Assembly (NCBI GenBank): GCA_023269295.1
Contig: JAHFTU010000026.1
Coordinates: 1 to 6,415, forward strand
Direction: 5' to 3'
DNA: 6,415 nucleotides
Source of the DNA: Candidatus Woesearchaeota archaeon
GTDB lineage: Archaea > Nanobdellota > Nanobdellia > Woesearchaeales > UBA10216
The position numbers and the translations under genes are program-made. Shown here in pieces: positions 1 through 4,649 of this stretch. The stretch's first letter is position 1; the number at the start of each line of letters is the position of its first letter. The notes below the pieces were generated by a model. That model worked only from the letters and a program-made list of their open reading frames with translations. It ran no database searches and was not told the origin of the DNA.

Positions 1-13
1 CAGCGGCGAAACG

Positions 14-21
14 TTTATAAA
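14..21 (+). promoter_or_regulatory. TATA box of the DUF5678-protease operon
   Basis: TTTATAAA lies with its centre about 27 bp before the ATG at 44, the normal archaeal TATA-to-start-site distance, so the transcript should begin within a few nucleotides of the start codon and be leaderless. No Shine-Dalgarno sequence precedes the ATG, which agrees with this. Confidence 0.6.
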
Positions 22-43
22 GTAAGCAATTTAAATTAGCACC

Positions 44-244
44 ATGGTAGAAAGCTACGCAAATTACGAATGGTTTTTGAAGCAGGACTTCAGTGAATAT
101 TCTGGCAAATGGCTTGCCATTGTTGATAGAAAGGTAATAGCTGCCAGCAATGACGCTAATAAGCTTATCGGCGATGTGAAAAAAAAGTATCCGAATAAAA
201 GGCCATTTATCACCAAAGTCAGGGATAAACTGTCTGTTCTATAA
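44..244 (+). CDS. DUF5678 family small protein
   Basis: This 66-residue protein has the pattern of the DUF5678 family: an N-terminal Y-x-W-F (residues 8-11, YEWF), then Y-S-G-K-W-L-A-I-V (19-27) and a strand that matches K-V-I-A-A, ending with K-K-Y-P-N-K-R-P-F-I-T-K-V (47-59). The length is typical for the stand-alone form. The function of the family is unknown; there is no signal peptide or membrane segment, so it is presumably cytoplasmic. It is the first gene of a two-gene unit: the next gene starts 21 nt downstream and encodes a retropepsin-like protein, a neighbour often seen beside DUF5678 in archaea (from memory, not searched). The start is supported by the TATA box at 14-21, which predicts a leaderless mRNA. 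The gene is more AT-rich than the housekeeping genes in the window. Confidence 0.8.
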   Translation: MVESYANYEWFLKQDFSEYSGKWLAIVDRKVIAASNDANKLIGDVKKKYPNKRPFITKVRDKLSVL

Positions 245-265
245 TTCAGGCTACAACTGATACTT

Positions 266-721
266 ATGTCACTACTTTACAAATTTAAAAAAGAGAGATT
301 AATAAATGGGGGATTCGCCGGCAGGCCTAGAATCCTTGTTATTCAGGGAGAAAGCGCATCTATTGAAGTGCCTGCCTTAATCGATAGCGGATGTGATGTA
401 ACCGTTATACCCGAATCTATCGCTAATGCAATAGGACTAGACATGAGCGGCGAAAGAAACAAGCTTTATGCCTATCGAGAATCAAACGACGTAATCCAGG
501 GCAAGGCTACCATCACTTTTGTAGGAAGGGTACAAAGGCAATCAGTTACTTTGAATAACGTTCCTGTTCTAATAGCACTTACGAAAGATGGTATAGAGGA
601 TGAGCATGATATAACTTTGGGTGTTGAAGGGATTTTTGACGCCTTTGATATTACTTTTAAGAAGGCTCAGAACAAAATCATCTTGCAGAAGGCTACCGGA
701 AACCTTCAGCTCAAGTCATGA
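266..721 (+). CDS. Retropepsin-like aspartyl protease-fold protein
   Basis: A 151-residue single-domain protein of the clan AA (retropepsin-like) fold. The catalytic-type motif is A-L-I-D-S-G-C-D-V-T-V-I-P (residues 37-49), with D40-S41-G42 replacing the commoner D-T-G, as is usual in this archaeal group. The second family landmark, L-G-V-E-G-I-F-D-A-F-D-I-T-F (118-131), corresponds to the strand-helix that closes the fold. The opening, with a basic stretch and then R-P-R-I-L-V, is also family-typical. One domain supplies one Asp, so activity would need a homodimer. No signal peptide is seen, so it is probably cytoplasmic. It lies 21 nt after the DUF5678 gene and has no clear ribosome binding site of its own, so it is likely co-transcribed. 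The substrate is unknown; loss of protease activity cannot be excluded. It is convergent with sppA, with 48 AT-rich nt between the stops. Confidence 0.8.
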   Translation: MSLLYKFKKERLINGGFAGRPRILVIQGESASIEVPALIDSGCDVTVIPESIANAIGLDMSGERNKLYAYRESNDVIQGKATITFVGRVQRQSVTLNNVPVLIALTKDGIEDEHDITLGVEGIFDAFDITFKKAQNKIILQKATGNLQLKS

Positions 722-769
722 ATAAACCCTTAAATTATCAAGAAGCACAAAAACCGAGAAACCAATCAA

Positions 770-1732
770 CTAAGTCCGCATGCTTTGGCTGGCTGCTGCC
801 CTGAAAAGCCCTGAAAAGAATGTCTGCGCAAACGCGCTTCCTGCCTCTGCAGATTGCCTTGCTACCAAATCAGTCAGGCTGAAAAGCGGCTTCTTCTCGT
901 AAGTAACGTATTTCACTTCAGTGAGGTTTGTTTGCTGCTTTAGCCACCCCTCGGCCTCTTTCTTGCCGCCAAGCTCATCAACCAGGCCAAGGTCCTTTGC
1001 CTCAGAGCCCAAGAACACCCGGGCTGTTGCGATTTTTTTGATTGCCGCAGGGTCAGTTAGCTTCCTGTTTTCCTTCACGCTGTTGAGAAAATACTCATGC
1101 AGCTTGCCAACCTCTTCCAGCATTATGGCTGCCTCTTGCTCTGTGAGGTTCCTGTACGGGCTGCCGATGTCCTTGTTTTCGCCTGATACCAGGCGCTCGT
1201 AGTTCACGCCGTATTTTTGCAGCAGCTGCGAAAACTCAAGGTAGGACGCTGTCACGCCAACGCTTCCTGTAAGGGAGACAGGGCTTGCCACAACATAATC
1301 TGCTGCGCTCGAAACCCAGTAAGCCCCTGAAGCGCCTATGTCCCTTATGACTGCCACTTTAGGCTTCTTGGCGTTTTTCAGCGCTTTCATAATTTCCTCG
1401 CTGGCAACAGGGCTACCTCCTGGGGAATTAATCTCAACCAGCATGCCCTTAACCCTGCTGTCCTTCCCAGCCCTCTCTATCGTGCCGACAATATCATCAG
1501 GGCTTGCAGGCCTGCCAAGCAGCCCATCACTGCCGCCTATCTCGCCAGTGATTGTTATGAGAGCAATGTTGCCCTGTGGAACTGCTGAACTTACAACAAG
1601 CTTTACCAAGCTGAAAAGCATGATGAAAAACACAGCCACCCCGGCAATTATGAGAAGCCATTTGATGGGGCTGCCTTTTTTTGGCTGTGGTGAATGCTGT
1701 TGTGCCAATGCGAGTATCCTTTTCTCTGCCAT
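770..1732 (-). CDS. sppA: Signal peptide peptidase SppA (S49 family)
   Basis: A 320-residue membrane-anchored serine peptidase that degrades signal peptides left in the membrane after export. A basic cytoplasmic stretch is followed by one transmembrane helix at about 24-48; the peptidase domain begins at about 55. The family motifs are clear: V-E-I-N-S-P-G-G-S-P (99-108), D-I-G-A-S-G-A-Y-W (131-139) with the nucleophile Ser135, and S-G-E-N-K-D (183-188) with the general base Lys187. The Ser-Lys spacing of 52 residues equals that of characterised short bacterial and archaeal SppA proteins (recalled). The length matches the short single-domain SppA rather than the long tandem E. coli type. The ATG lies 6 nt after the stop of the upstream membrane-protein gene, and GGGGTG at 1743-1748 in that gene's last codons can serve as ribosome binding site, which suggests translational coupling. 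A short amphipathic stretch (about 298-314) ends the protein. Confidence 0.95.
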   Translation of the reverse strand: MAEKRILALAQQHSPQPKKGSPIKWLLIIAGVAVFFIMLFSLVKLVVSSAVPQGNIALITITGEIGGSDGLLGRPASPDDIVGTIERAGKDSRVKGMLVEINSPGGSPVASEEIMKALKNAKKPKVAVIRDIGASGAYWVSSAADYVVASPVSLTGSVGVTASYLEFSQLLQKYGVNYERLVSGENKDIGSPYRNLTEQEAAIMLEEVGKLHEYFLNSVKENRKLTDPAAIKKIATARVFLGSEAKDLGLVDELGGKKEAEGWLKQQTNLTEVKYVTYEKKPLFSLTDLVARQSAEAGSAFAQTFFSGLFRAAASQSMRT

Positions 1733-1738
1733 GCTAAT

Positions 1739-2176
1739 TCACACCCCCGGGAGCCATGTGTTCGTTTTCTCTCCATTATATTCCGAATTTATCCGTTTGA
1801 ATTCTTTAGAGAACCCCAGATTACTAGCTGCTGCATGGTACGCCTGCCTGCTGCAATAATGGTACAAGTTCGGTTCCACGATTCCGTGTATATGTCGGAG
1901 CGCGTTTGGCTGTGACATCAAACTTTTTGCTTTGCCGTAAAATGCCCAAGCCCCAGCGTACCATAATAGCCCCAAACCTGTACTAACTGCGCCAATATCT
2001 GCCATCACAATACCAATTCCCATTTTTAAAATACCAGGGGAACTGTTATTCACTAAAAGACTCCCTGCCACTAATAATGAAGGACCTGTTGCGATGGCTA
2101 AGGCAATAGCAGGTGCTACGCGAACAGGGGTAGTCACACCAACAACAATTTTCTCAAGTGTTCTGCCCGCAGCCAT
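1739..2176 (-). CDS. Small two-helix membrane protein upstream of sppA
   Basis: I do not recognise this 145-residue protein. It has two hydrophobic segments, at about 20-43 (rich in Ala, Leu and Val) and 49-80 (rich in Gly, Ile, Leu and Trp), separated by a short polar turn N-N-S-S-P-G. A soluble C-terminal tail of about 65 residues follows and contains H-G-I-V-E-P-N-L-Y-H-Y-C-S-R-Q-A-Y (97-113), an aromatic/Cys patch that looks like a conserved family signature. It is the first gene of a minus-strand pair, with sppA starting 6 nt after its stop, so it is probably co-transcribed and may act with SppA in the membrane; that link is inference from context only. The start at 2176 sits about 28 bp from a TATA-like element at 2201-2208, which predicts a leaderless transcript. 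Confidence 0.75.
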   Translation of the reverse strand: MAAGRTLEKIVVGVTTPVRVAPAIALAIATGPSLLVAGSLLVNNSSPGILKMGIGIVMADIGAVSTGLGLLWYAGAWAFYGKAKSLMSQPNALRHIHGIVEPNLYHYCSRQAYHAAASNLGFSKEFKRINSEYNGEKTNTWLPGV

Positions 2177-2200
2177 GTAAATTCTGACAGTTAGCGCCCC

Positions 2201-2208
2201 TATAAAAA
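2201..2208 (-). promoter_or_regulatory. TATA box for the membrane protein-sppA operon
   Basis: Read on the minus strand this is TTTTTATA, centred about 28 bp before the ATG at 2176, the right distance for a leaderless start. The neighbouring TATATAAA (minus strand of 2211-2218) is an alternative that would give a leader of roughly 10 nt. Which box is used cannot be decided from sequence. Confidence 0.5.
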
Positions 2209-2210
2209 GA

Positions 2211-2218
2211 TTTATATA
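2211..2218 (+). promoter_or_regulatory. TATA box of aIF1A
   Basis: TTTATATA is a textbook archaeal TATA box, centred about 28 bp before the aIF1A ATG at 2242. Transcription should start within a few nucleotides of the ATG, and no Shine-Dalgarno sequence is present, so the mRNA is probably leaderless. The box lies only 34 bp from the divergent start codon at 2176. Confidence 0.65.
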
Positions 2219-2241
2219 CGACTCCCAGGTGTTTTCATTTC

Positions 2242-2586
2242 ATGAGCCTGAAGAAAGAGCAGATACAGCAGGAAGAAAGGCTTGCCGAGGAGATACGGAG
2301 AGTCAAGATGCCAAGGGGCAGGCAGGTCTTTGGGATAGTTGACCAGCTACTTGGGGGAACAAGGATGAGAGTCAAGTGCTTTGACGGCAAGCTAAGAATC
2401 TGCAGGATACCAGGAAGGTTCAAGCGCATGCTATGGGTAAGGGCTGGAGACACAGTCCTTGTAGAGCCATGGGAACTCTCAGGCGATGAGCGCGGCGATG
2501 TCCTCCACAAGTACAGCAAGGCACAGATGCAATACCTCAGGAACAAAGGATACCTGAAAGACATGCAGGCGTTTGAAGAGTTCTAG
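2242..2586 (+). CDS. eif1A: Translation initiation factor aIF1A
   Basis: A 114-residue archaeal homologue of eIF1A and bacterial IF1, which binds the A site of the small ribosomal subunit during initiation. The N-terminal 25 residues are charged and probably mobile. The S1-like OB fold runs from about 27 to 80: Q-V-F-G-I-V-D-Q-L-L-G-G-T-R-M-R-V (28-44), the basic R-I-P-G-R-F-K-R-M-L-W-V-R-A-G-D (55-70) and V-L-V-E-P-W-E-L (72-79) are diagnostic. The C-terminal part, with D-V-L-H-K-Y-S-K-A-Q (86-95) and a final L-R-N-K-G-Y-L (99-105), matches the archaeal/eukaryotic helical extension absent from bacterial IF1. The length is normal for the family and no key residue is missing. It is a single-gene unit, transcribed away from the sppA operon and followed by a hairpin-rich region. 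Confidence 0.97.
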   Translation: MSLKKEQIQQEERLAEEIRRVKMPRGRQVFGIVDQLLGGTRMRVKCFDGKLRICRIPGRFKRMLWVRAGDTVLVEPWELSGDERGDVLHKYSKAQMQYLRNKGYLKDMQAFEEF

Positions 2587-2595
2587 AAAATGTAA

Positions 2596-2637
2596 TAGCA
2601 AATCTCGGTAATTCTTGAACTTTTGCGAGATTTGCTA
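2596..2637. repeat. Perfect 12-bp inverted repeat (hairpin 1)
   Basis: TAGCAAATCTCG (2596-2607) and CGAGATTTGCTA (2626-2637) are exact reverse complements around an 18-nt AT-rich centre. It begins 10 nt after the aIF1A stop codon. As RNA it forms a stem from either strand, so it could act as a transcript-end stabiliser for aIF1A, but it is not followed by a long U tract. Confidence 0.8.
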
Positions 2638-2638
2638 A

Positions 2639-2685
2639 ATAGCAAATTGCAAGTAAAATGTTCAAATATCTTTACAATTTGCTAT
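2639..2685. repeat. Perfect 11-bp inverted repeat (hairpin 2)
   Basis: ATAGCAAATTG (2639-2649) and CAATTTGCTAT (2675-2685) are exact reverse complements around a 25-nt centre. The arms share TAGCAAAT with hairpin 1, and its centre holds GTTCAA (2660-2665), the reverse complement of TTGAAC (2615-2620) in the centre of hairpin 1. The two hairpins therefore look like diverged inverted copies of one element of about 45 bp. Confidence 0.75.
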
Positions 2686-2688
2686 AAG

Positions 2689-2721
2689 GAACTTTGAATA
2701 ACTACATATTTGTCGAAGTTC
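2689..2721. repeat. Imperfect 9-bp inverted repeat (hairpin 3)
   Basis: GAACTTTGA (2689-2697) and TCGAAGTTC (2713-2721) pair over nine positions with one non-Watson-Crick pair (a U-G wobble in plus-strand RNA) around a 15-nt centre. It ends 1 nt before the stop codon of the 33-codon minus-strand gene and may be part of its transcript end. Confidence 0.5.
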
Positions 2722-2722
2722 T

Positions 2723-2824
2723 CTATAATCTTCCTATCCTTATTAGGAAGTCTTTGTAGTCTTCTATGTCTTTTCTTACCGCTTCCAAGAATTTTTTGTC
2801 AACTTTTTCATCGTTTGAAATCAC
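2723..2824 (-). CDS. 33-aa protein overlapping the Fic-like gene
   Basis: A GTG-initiated reading frame of 33 residues that is too short for most gene finders. Three things support it. A perfect GGAGGTGA lies on the minus strand at 2830-2837, 5 nt before the GTG. It overlaps the end of the Fic-like gene by 17 nt, a coupled arrangement. Its product is strongly charged and looks like real protein: after D-E-K-V-D-K-K come F-L-E-A-V-R-K-D-I-E-D-Y-K-D-F-L-I-R-I-G-R-L, a likely amphipathic helix. I do not recognise a family. Its position suggests a partner or antitoxin for the Fic-like protein, but it lacks the S/T-x3-E-G/N inhibitory motif known from Fic regulation, so this is inference. It could instead be the in-frame relic of a longer second gene. 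It stops at 2723-2725. Confidence 0.65.
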   Translation of the reverse strand: MISNDEKVDKKFLEAVRKDIEDYKDFLIRIGRL

Positions 2825-3191
2825 GTACTTCACCTCCTTGCAGCCATTTCTTAATTTCAGCACCAGAGTAATAGTTTTCCCTTATGCCCTGAAGTATTTT
2901 TGCTTTTTCTTTAATCTTTGGTTCAAGACTGTTCATTCTAGGAAATCTGATTGTTGAGAGTATTGCTGTTCGTCTGTTGCCGCTTGCGAACGGGTGTTCC
3001 TGAACCAGCCCTTTAAGTAACATAACTGCTTTGTCGTAAACATCGCCTGGCGCAGTTTCGGCTGATTCTAAAACCTTATTTATCTTTAATACGCTTAAGA
3101 CCTTAAAGCTGTCGGCTTTCTTGACTTTTATGTTATTGAGCGTCTCTTTGTTGATCGCTATAACTTCCTCCCGAGTTAAGTAGGTTACCAT
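2808..3191 (-). CDS. Fic/Doc family protein, death-on-curing type
   Basis: A 127-residue protein the size of phage P1 Doc. The opening, Y-L-T-R-E-E-V-I-A-I-N (4-14), is typical of the Doc subfamily, and the active-site loop is H-P-F-A-S-G-N-R-R-T-A (66-76). Fic enzymes transfer AMP, and Doc transfers phosphate, onto protein targets using this loop; Doc phosphorylates EF-Tu and so acts as a toxin. His66, Phe68, Gly71, Asn72 and the arginines are kept, but the position that is normally Asp, Glu or Asn to hold the metal is Ser70, so activity is uncertain. No Phd-like antitoxin gene lies upstream. Instead a 33-codon frame overlaps its last 17 nt. The start has no Shine-Dalgarno sequence; a TTAAA element about 35 bp upstream may be the promoter. 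The gene is AT-rich relative to sppA and aIF1A, which fits an acquired accessory gene. Confidence 0.85.
   Translation of the reverse strand: MVTYLTREEVIAINKETLNNIKVKKADSFKVLSVLKINKVLESAETAPGDVYDKAVMLLKGLVQEHPFASGNRRTAILSTIRFPRMNSLEPKIKEKAKILQGIRENYYSGAEIKKWLQGGEVRDFKR
2830..2837 (-). promoter_or_regulatory. Ribosome binding site that fixes the 33-aa gene start
   Basis: GGAGGTGA on the minus strand is fully complementary to the archaeal 16S rRNA 3' end and is spaced 5 nt from the GTG at 2824. It lies inside the coding sequence for W-L-Q-G-G-E-V near the end of the Fic-like protein, so ribosomes can reload there. It is the strongest ribosome binding site in the window. Confidence 0.75.
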
Positions 3192-3351
3192 TTCGCGGCT
3201 ATTGTAGTTATATTGCCGCCTCTTCTTTAAGTTTTTGGTTTGCAGTTAGCAATAGGAGTTAACTAGGATTATTGCAGCCATGGGAGCTAATCACTCCCGC
3301 CATTTCATCAACCCTTCAGTAACTACTTTAAAATAGCTACTAATCAAAAAA
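3192..3351. other. Intergenic region with small palindromes
   Basis: This stretch separates the divergent Fic-like and membrane-protein genes. It holds no credible gene or RNA that I can see. It contains several small palindromes: GCGGC/GCCGC (3195-3199 and 3215-3219) just before the Fic-like start, GCAATA/TATTGC (3249-3254 and 3270-3275) enclosing AGTTAACT (3257-3264), and GGGAG/CTCCC (3282-3286 and 3294-3298) with a 7-nt loop. The first could be an operator for the Fic-like gene; the others have no clear role. Confidence 0.4.
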
Positions 3352-3359
3352 TTTATATA
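3352..3359 (+). promoter_or_regulatory. TATA box of the four-helix membrane protein
   Basis: TTTATATA follows an A-run (CAAAAAA) that could act as a BRE. Transcription should start near 3380-3385. That gives a leader of roughly 45 nt for the ATG at 3428, or about 5 nt if the GTG at 3389 were the start. Confidence 0.65.
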
Positions 3360-3390
3360 GTTGCGAGAAGCTGGCAAAGGTAGCAGGGGT

Positions 3391-3413
3391 GATAGGGGAC
3401 AGGGTCCCTTATT
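3391..3413 (+). promoter_or_regulatory. Leader hairpin next to the ribosome binding site
   Basis: ATAGGGGAC (3392-3400) and GTCCCTTAT (3404-3412) form a nine-pair stem with one G-U pair and the 3-nt loop AGG; G3391 and U3413 can extend it. The stem ends 3 nt before the GAGGTG ribosome binding site, so it could affect translation. The sequence also resembles, from memory, short REP-like palindromes of the type ATAGGGGACAG that are scattered in many genomes. Only one copy is present here. Confidence 0.5.
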
Positions 3414-3415
3414 GT

Positions 3416-3421
3416 GAGGTG
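3416..3421 (+). promoter_or_regulatory. Ribosome binding site that decides the start at 3428
   Basis: GAGGTG lies 6 nt before the ATG at 3428, an ideal spacing, whereas the upstream in-frame GTG at 3389 has no comparable site and would put a hairpin and 13 polar residues in front of the first membrane helix. This favours the ATG. Confidence 0.6.
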
Positions 3422-3427
3422 CTTGTT

Positions 3428-3931
3428 ATGAATTACATGGACAGGACAGTTGCCAGTTTTGTTGCACTCGTGACTTTTCTCGCGAGCATTGGAGTTGCTG
3501 TGCGGGGAAACTTTGTTTACCCTGTGGAGCTTGGGCTGCTGCTACTGCTCGGTGTGCTGCTCGTCATTTCGCTCATCTCTCCAGAAAAAGATGCCGCAAC
3601 TGCCTTCCTTAACGTATTGTTCTTTATAGCAGTAATAGCAAACGTAGCATACCTTTACAGCGTAGCCGGCTACCTTAACCCTGCAAGGCTTCTCGGGCTG
3701 GCCCTCGGAGTTGGCGGGCTTGTACTGTCAGGCTACAGCATGCTGATGCAGCCTGTGCCAGCGCAGACTATCACGGCCCAAAGCGAGATTACGTCTGAAG
3801 TACGGAAGCTCATGGCCGCTGAGCAAAAGCTGAGCGATGCCAAGAAAAGGCTTGAGACAGTGAACTGGAACGACGAGGCACCGGCCAGGGCAAAAGCAGC
3901 CGCAAAGAGAAAGAGCAGGCGCAAAAGGTAA
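3428..3931 (+). CDS. Four-helix membrane protein with basic tail
   Basis: I do not recognise this 167-residue protein. Four hydrophobic segments are visible, at about 8-25, 33-51, 59-80 and 86-107, rich in Leu, Val, Ala and Gly. A soluble tail of about 60 residues follows. Its first part is acidic/basic mixed and looks helical or coiled (S-E-I-T-S-E-V-R-K-L-M-A-A-E-Q-K-L-S-D-A-K-K-R, about 117-139), and it ends in a Lys/Arg/Ala run, A-R-A-K-A-A-A-K-R-K-S-R-R-K-R. With four helices both ends should face the cytoplasm, which suits a tail that contacts nucleic acid, ribosomes or lipid head groups; that is inference. An in-frame GTG at 3389 would add 13 residues, but GAGGTG at 3416-3421 favours the ATG. 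Base composition resembles the GC-rich housekeeping genes. It stands alone, and its stop is only 7 nt from that of the convergent Cys-rich gene. Confidence 0.75.
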   Translation: MNYMDRTVASFVALVTFLASIGVAVRGNFVYPVELGLLLLLGVLLVISLISPEKDAATAFLNVLFFIAVIANVAYLYSVAGYLNPARLLGLALGVGGLVLSGYSMLMQPVPAQTITAQSEITSEVRKLMAAEQKLSDAKKRLETVNWNDEAPARAKAAAKRKSRRKR

Positions 3932-3938
3932 TTTGCTT

Positions 3939-4469
3939 CTAATTACTTGATAGATTAAATATTAAATCTCGTAAACATATATACTTCTCTGTATGATCAG
4001 AGTTGGTGCAAAGGCACTCGTAACCCCAAAATTTGTCTTTCCTGAATTCGCCATTAATTTTATCACATTCTGATCTTATCTGCTGGATTTCCTCGGAATT
4101 CAAACCAGACGGGCCACACGACTTAAAAACCATATCCTGTGTGCACATATCTCCAGAACAAAAACTTGGACCATAATTTCCCAAACAATTGTCATTCGTA
4201 AAGCATTCTTCTGCTGATAAGCCTTCACAGACTTGTATTTGCGTGGGAAAATCTTTGTCTTGTGGGGGTGCAATTGGTGGTGTAGTTGGAAAATCTTTGT
4301 TTGGAAATGTATTTGGAGGTGTAGTATTTTCAACAACACCTTTGTTTGGAAGTGTAGTATTGTTTGAAGGATTAACATTTAGTGATGGGAAAACTCCGAT
4401 TTTCTGAGTATAAACTCCAACCACACTCACAACCAGAATCAATCCGATTATAAGGTAAATAATTTTCAT
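3939..4469 (-). CDS. Membrane-anchored Cys-rich extracellular protein
   Basis: From the ATG at 4469 this is a 176-residue protein with one hydrophobic segment (about 3-20), which is a signal anchor or an uncleaved signal peptide. A linker of about 50 residues follows (30-78), rich in Pro, Thr and Asn, in which K-D-F-P-T occurs twice, 14 residues apart. The C-terminal domain (about 80-170) has ten cysteines (81, 89, 95, 104, 109, 118, 135, 152, 154, 165), including C-x7-C-x5-C-x8-C-x4-C-x8-C, an even number that suits five disulfides outside the cell. N-x-S/T glycosylation sequons occur in the linker and near the C-terminus. The frame continues upstream to 4619, but those 50 residues cross a decayed lspA fragment, while a TATA box sits 29 bp before 4469. 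Similar Cys-rich modules occur in DPANN surface proteins (recalled); the ligand or function is unknown. Confidence 0.75.
   Translation of the reverse strand: MKIIYLIIGLILVVSVVGVYTQKIGVFPSLNVNPSNNTTLPNKGVVENTTPPNTFPNKDFPTTPPIAPPQDKDFPTQIQVCEGLSAEECFTNDNCLGNYGPSFCSGDMCTQDMVFKSCGPSGLNSEEIQQIRSECDKINGEFRKDKFWGYECLCTNSDHTEKYICLRDLIFNLSSN
4246..4351. repeat. Short direct repeats in the Pro/Thr linker
   Basis: GGAAAATCTTTGT occurs at 4246-4258 and 4288-4300 (42 nt apart), and TTTGTTTGGAA at 4296-4306 and 4341-4351 (45 nt apart). Both spacings are multiples of three, so the linker of the Cys-rich protein appears to have grown by in-frame tandem duplication of about 14-15 codons and is likely length-variable between strains. 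Confidence 0.65.
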
Positions 4470-4494
4470 CTTCACATTTTTATCAGGTGCGGCG

Positions 4495-4502
4495 TTATAA
4501 AA
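4495..4502 (-). promoter_or_regulatory. TATA box of the Cys-rich protein gene
   Basis: TTTTATAA on the minus strand is centred about 29 bp before the ATG at 4469, which predicts a nearly leaderless transcript. It excludes most of the upstream open frame from the mRNA and so supports the shorter protein. Confidence 0.6.
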
Positions 4503-4536
4503 GCTTTTCTTAAAAATTGGATAAGCTTGTGTTTTG

Positions 4537-4602
4537 CTACTTCTTATGCCTTCTGAAAACGTTTGGCAACAGTGGCAGCAAATATGATGCTGCGAACCAC
4601 CA
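4537..4602 (-). pseudogene. Decayed fragment of the 3' end of lspA
   Basis: The 61 nt at 4537-4597 align without gaps to the 3' end of lspA at 5999-6059, with 49 identities by hand count, and in the same orientation. The fragment keeps the same stop codon position (TAG at 4537-4539) and its translation keeps F-x-A-S-Y-L-L-P-L-L-P-x-x-F-R-x-x-K-K, so it once coded for an LspA C-terminus. Upstream the match is lost and an in-frame TGA occurs at 4609-4611; a possible relic of the A-D-S triplet lies just beyond, out of frame, as if about 18 nt had been lost. It has no start and no other LspA motif, so it is not a gene. It lies on the far side of the MNT/HEPN pair from the intact lspA. Confidence 0.75.
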
Positions 4603-4649
4603 GACGAATCAGCAACCATACCTCCCTTGTACGCTTCTTCTCGTTGCCT

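Noticed and set aside
748..754. Short T run after the sppA stop as a terminator
   Set aside because: Only five T residues on the minus strand, without a hairpin; plausible as an archaeal terminator but too weak to call.
1619..1625. ATGATGA resembling a C box of a C/D guide RNA
   Set aside because: It lies inside sppA on the antisense strand, and no correctly placed D box and second C'/D' pair could be found.
1338..1859. Long plus-strand frame of 173 codons over sppA
   Set aside because: It is the antisense shadow of sppA and its upstream gene; it has low-complexity Ser/Leu/Pro composition and no promoter or ribosome binding site.
2731..2750. CTTCCTA/TAGGAAG hairpin and 9-nt GTCTT repeats
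   Set aside because: They fall within the codons of the 33-residue protein (D-Y-K-D-F-L-I-R-I-G-R), where repeated Asp and Lys codons explain them.
3389..3427. GTG start giving 13 extra residues to the membrane protein
   Set aside because: It has no good ribosome binding site and would code through a strong hairpin, whereas the ATG at 3428 has GAGGTG at ideal spacing.
4470..4619. Open 50-residue N-terminal extension of the Cys-rich protein
   Set aside because: It runs through the decayed lspA fragment in another frame, puts a Cys/His-rich stretch before the signal anchor, and lies upstream of the TATA box at 4495-4502. The start at 4469 is preferred.
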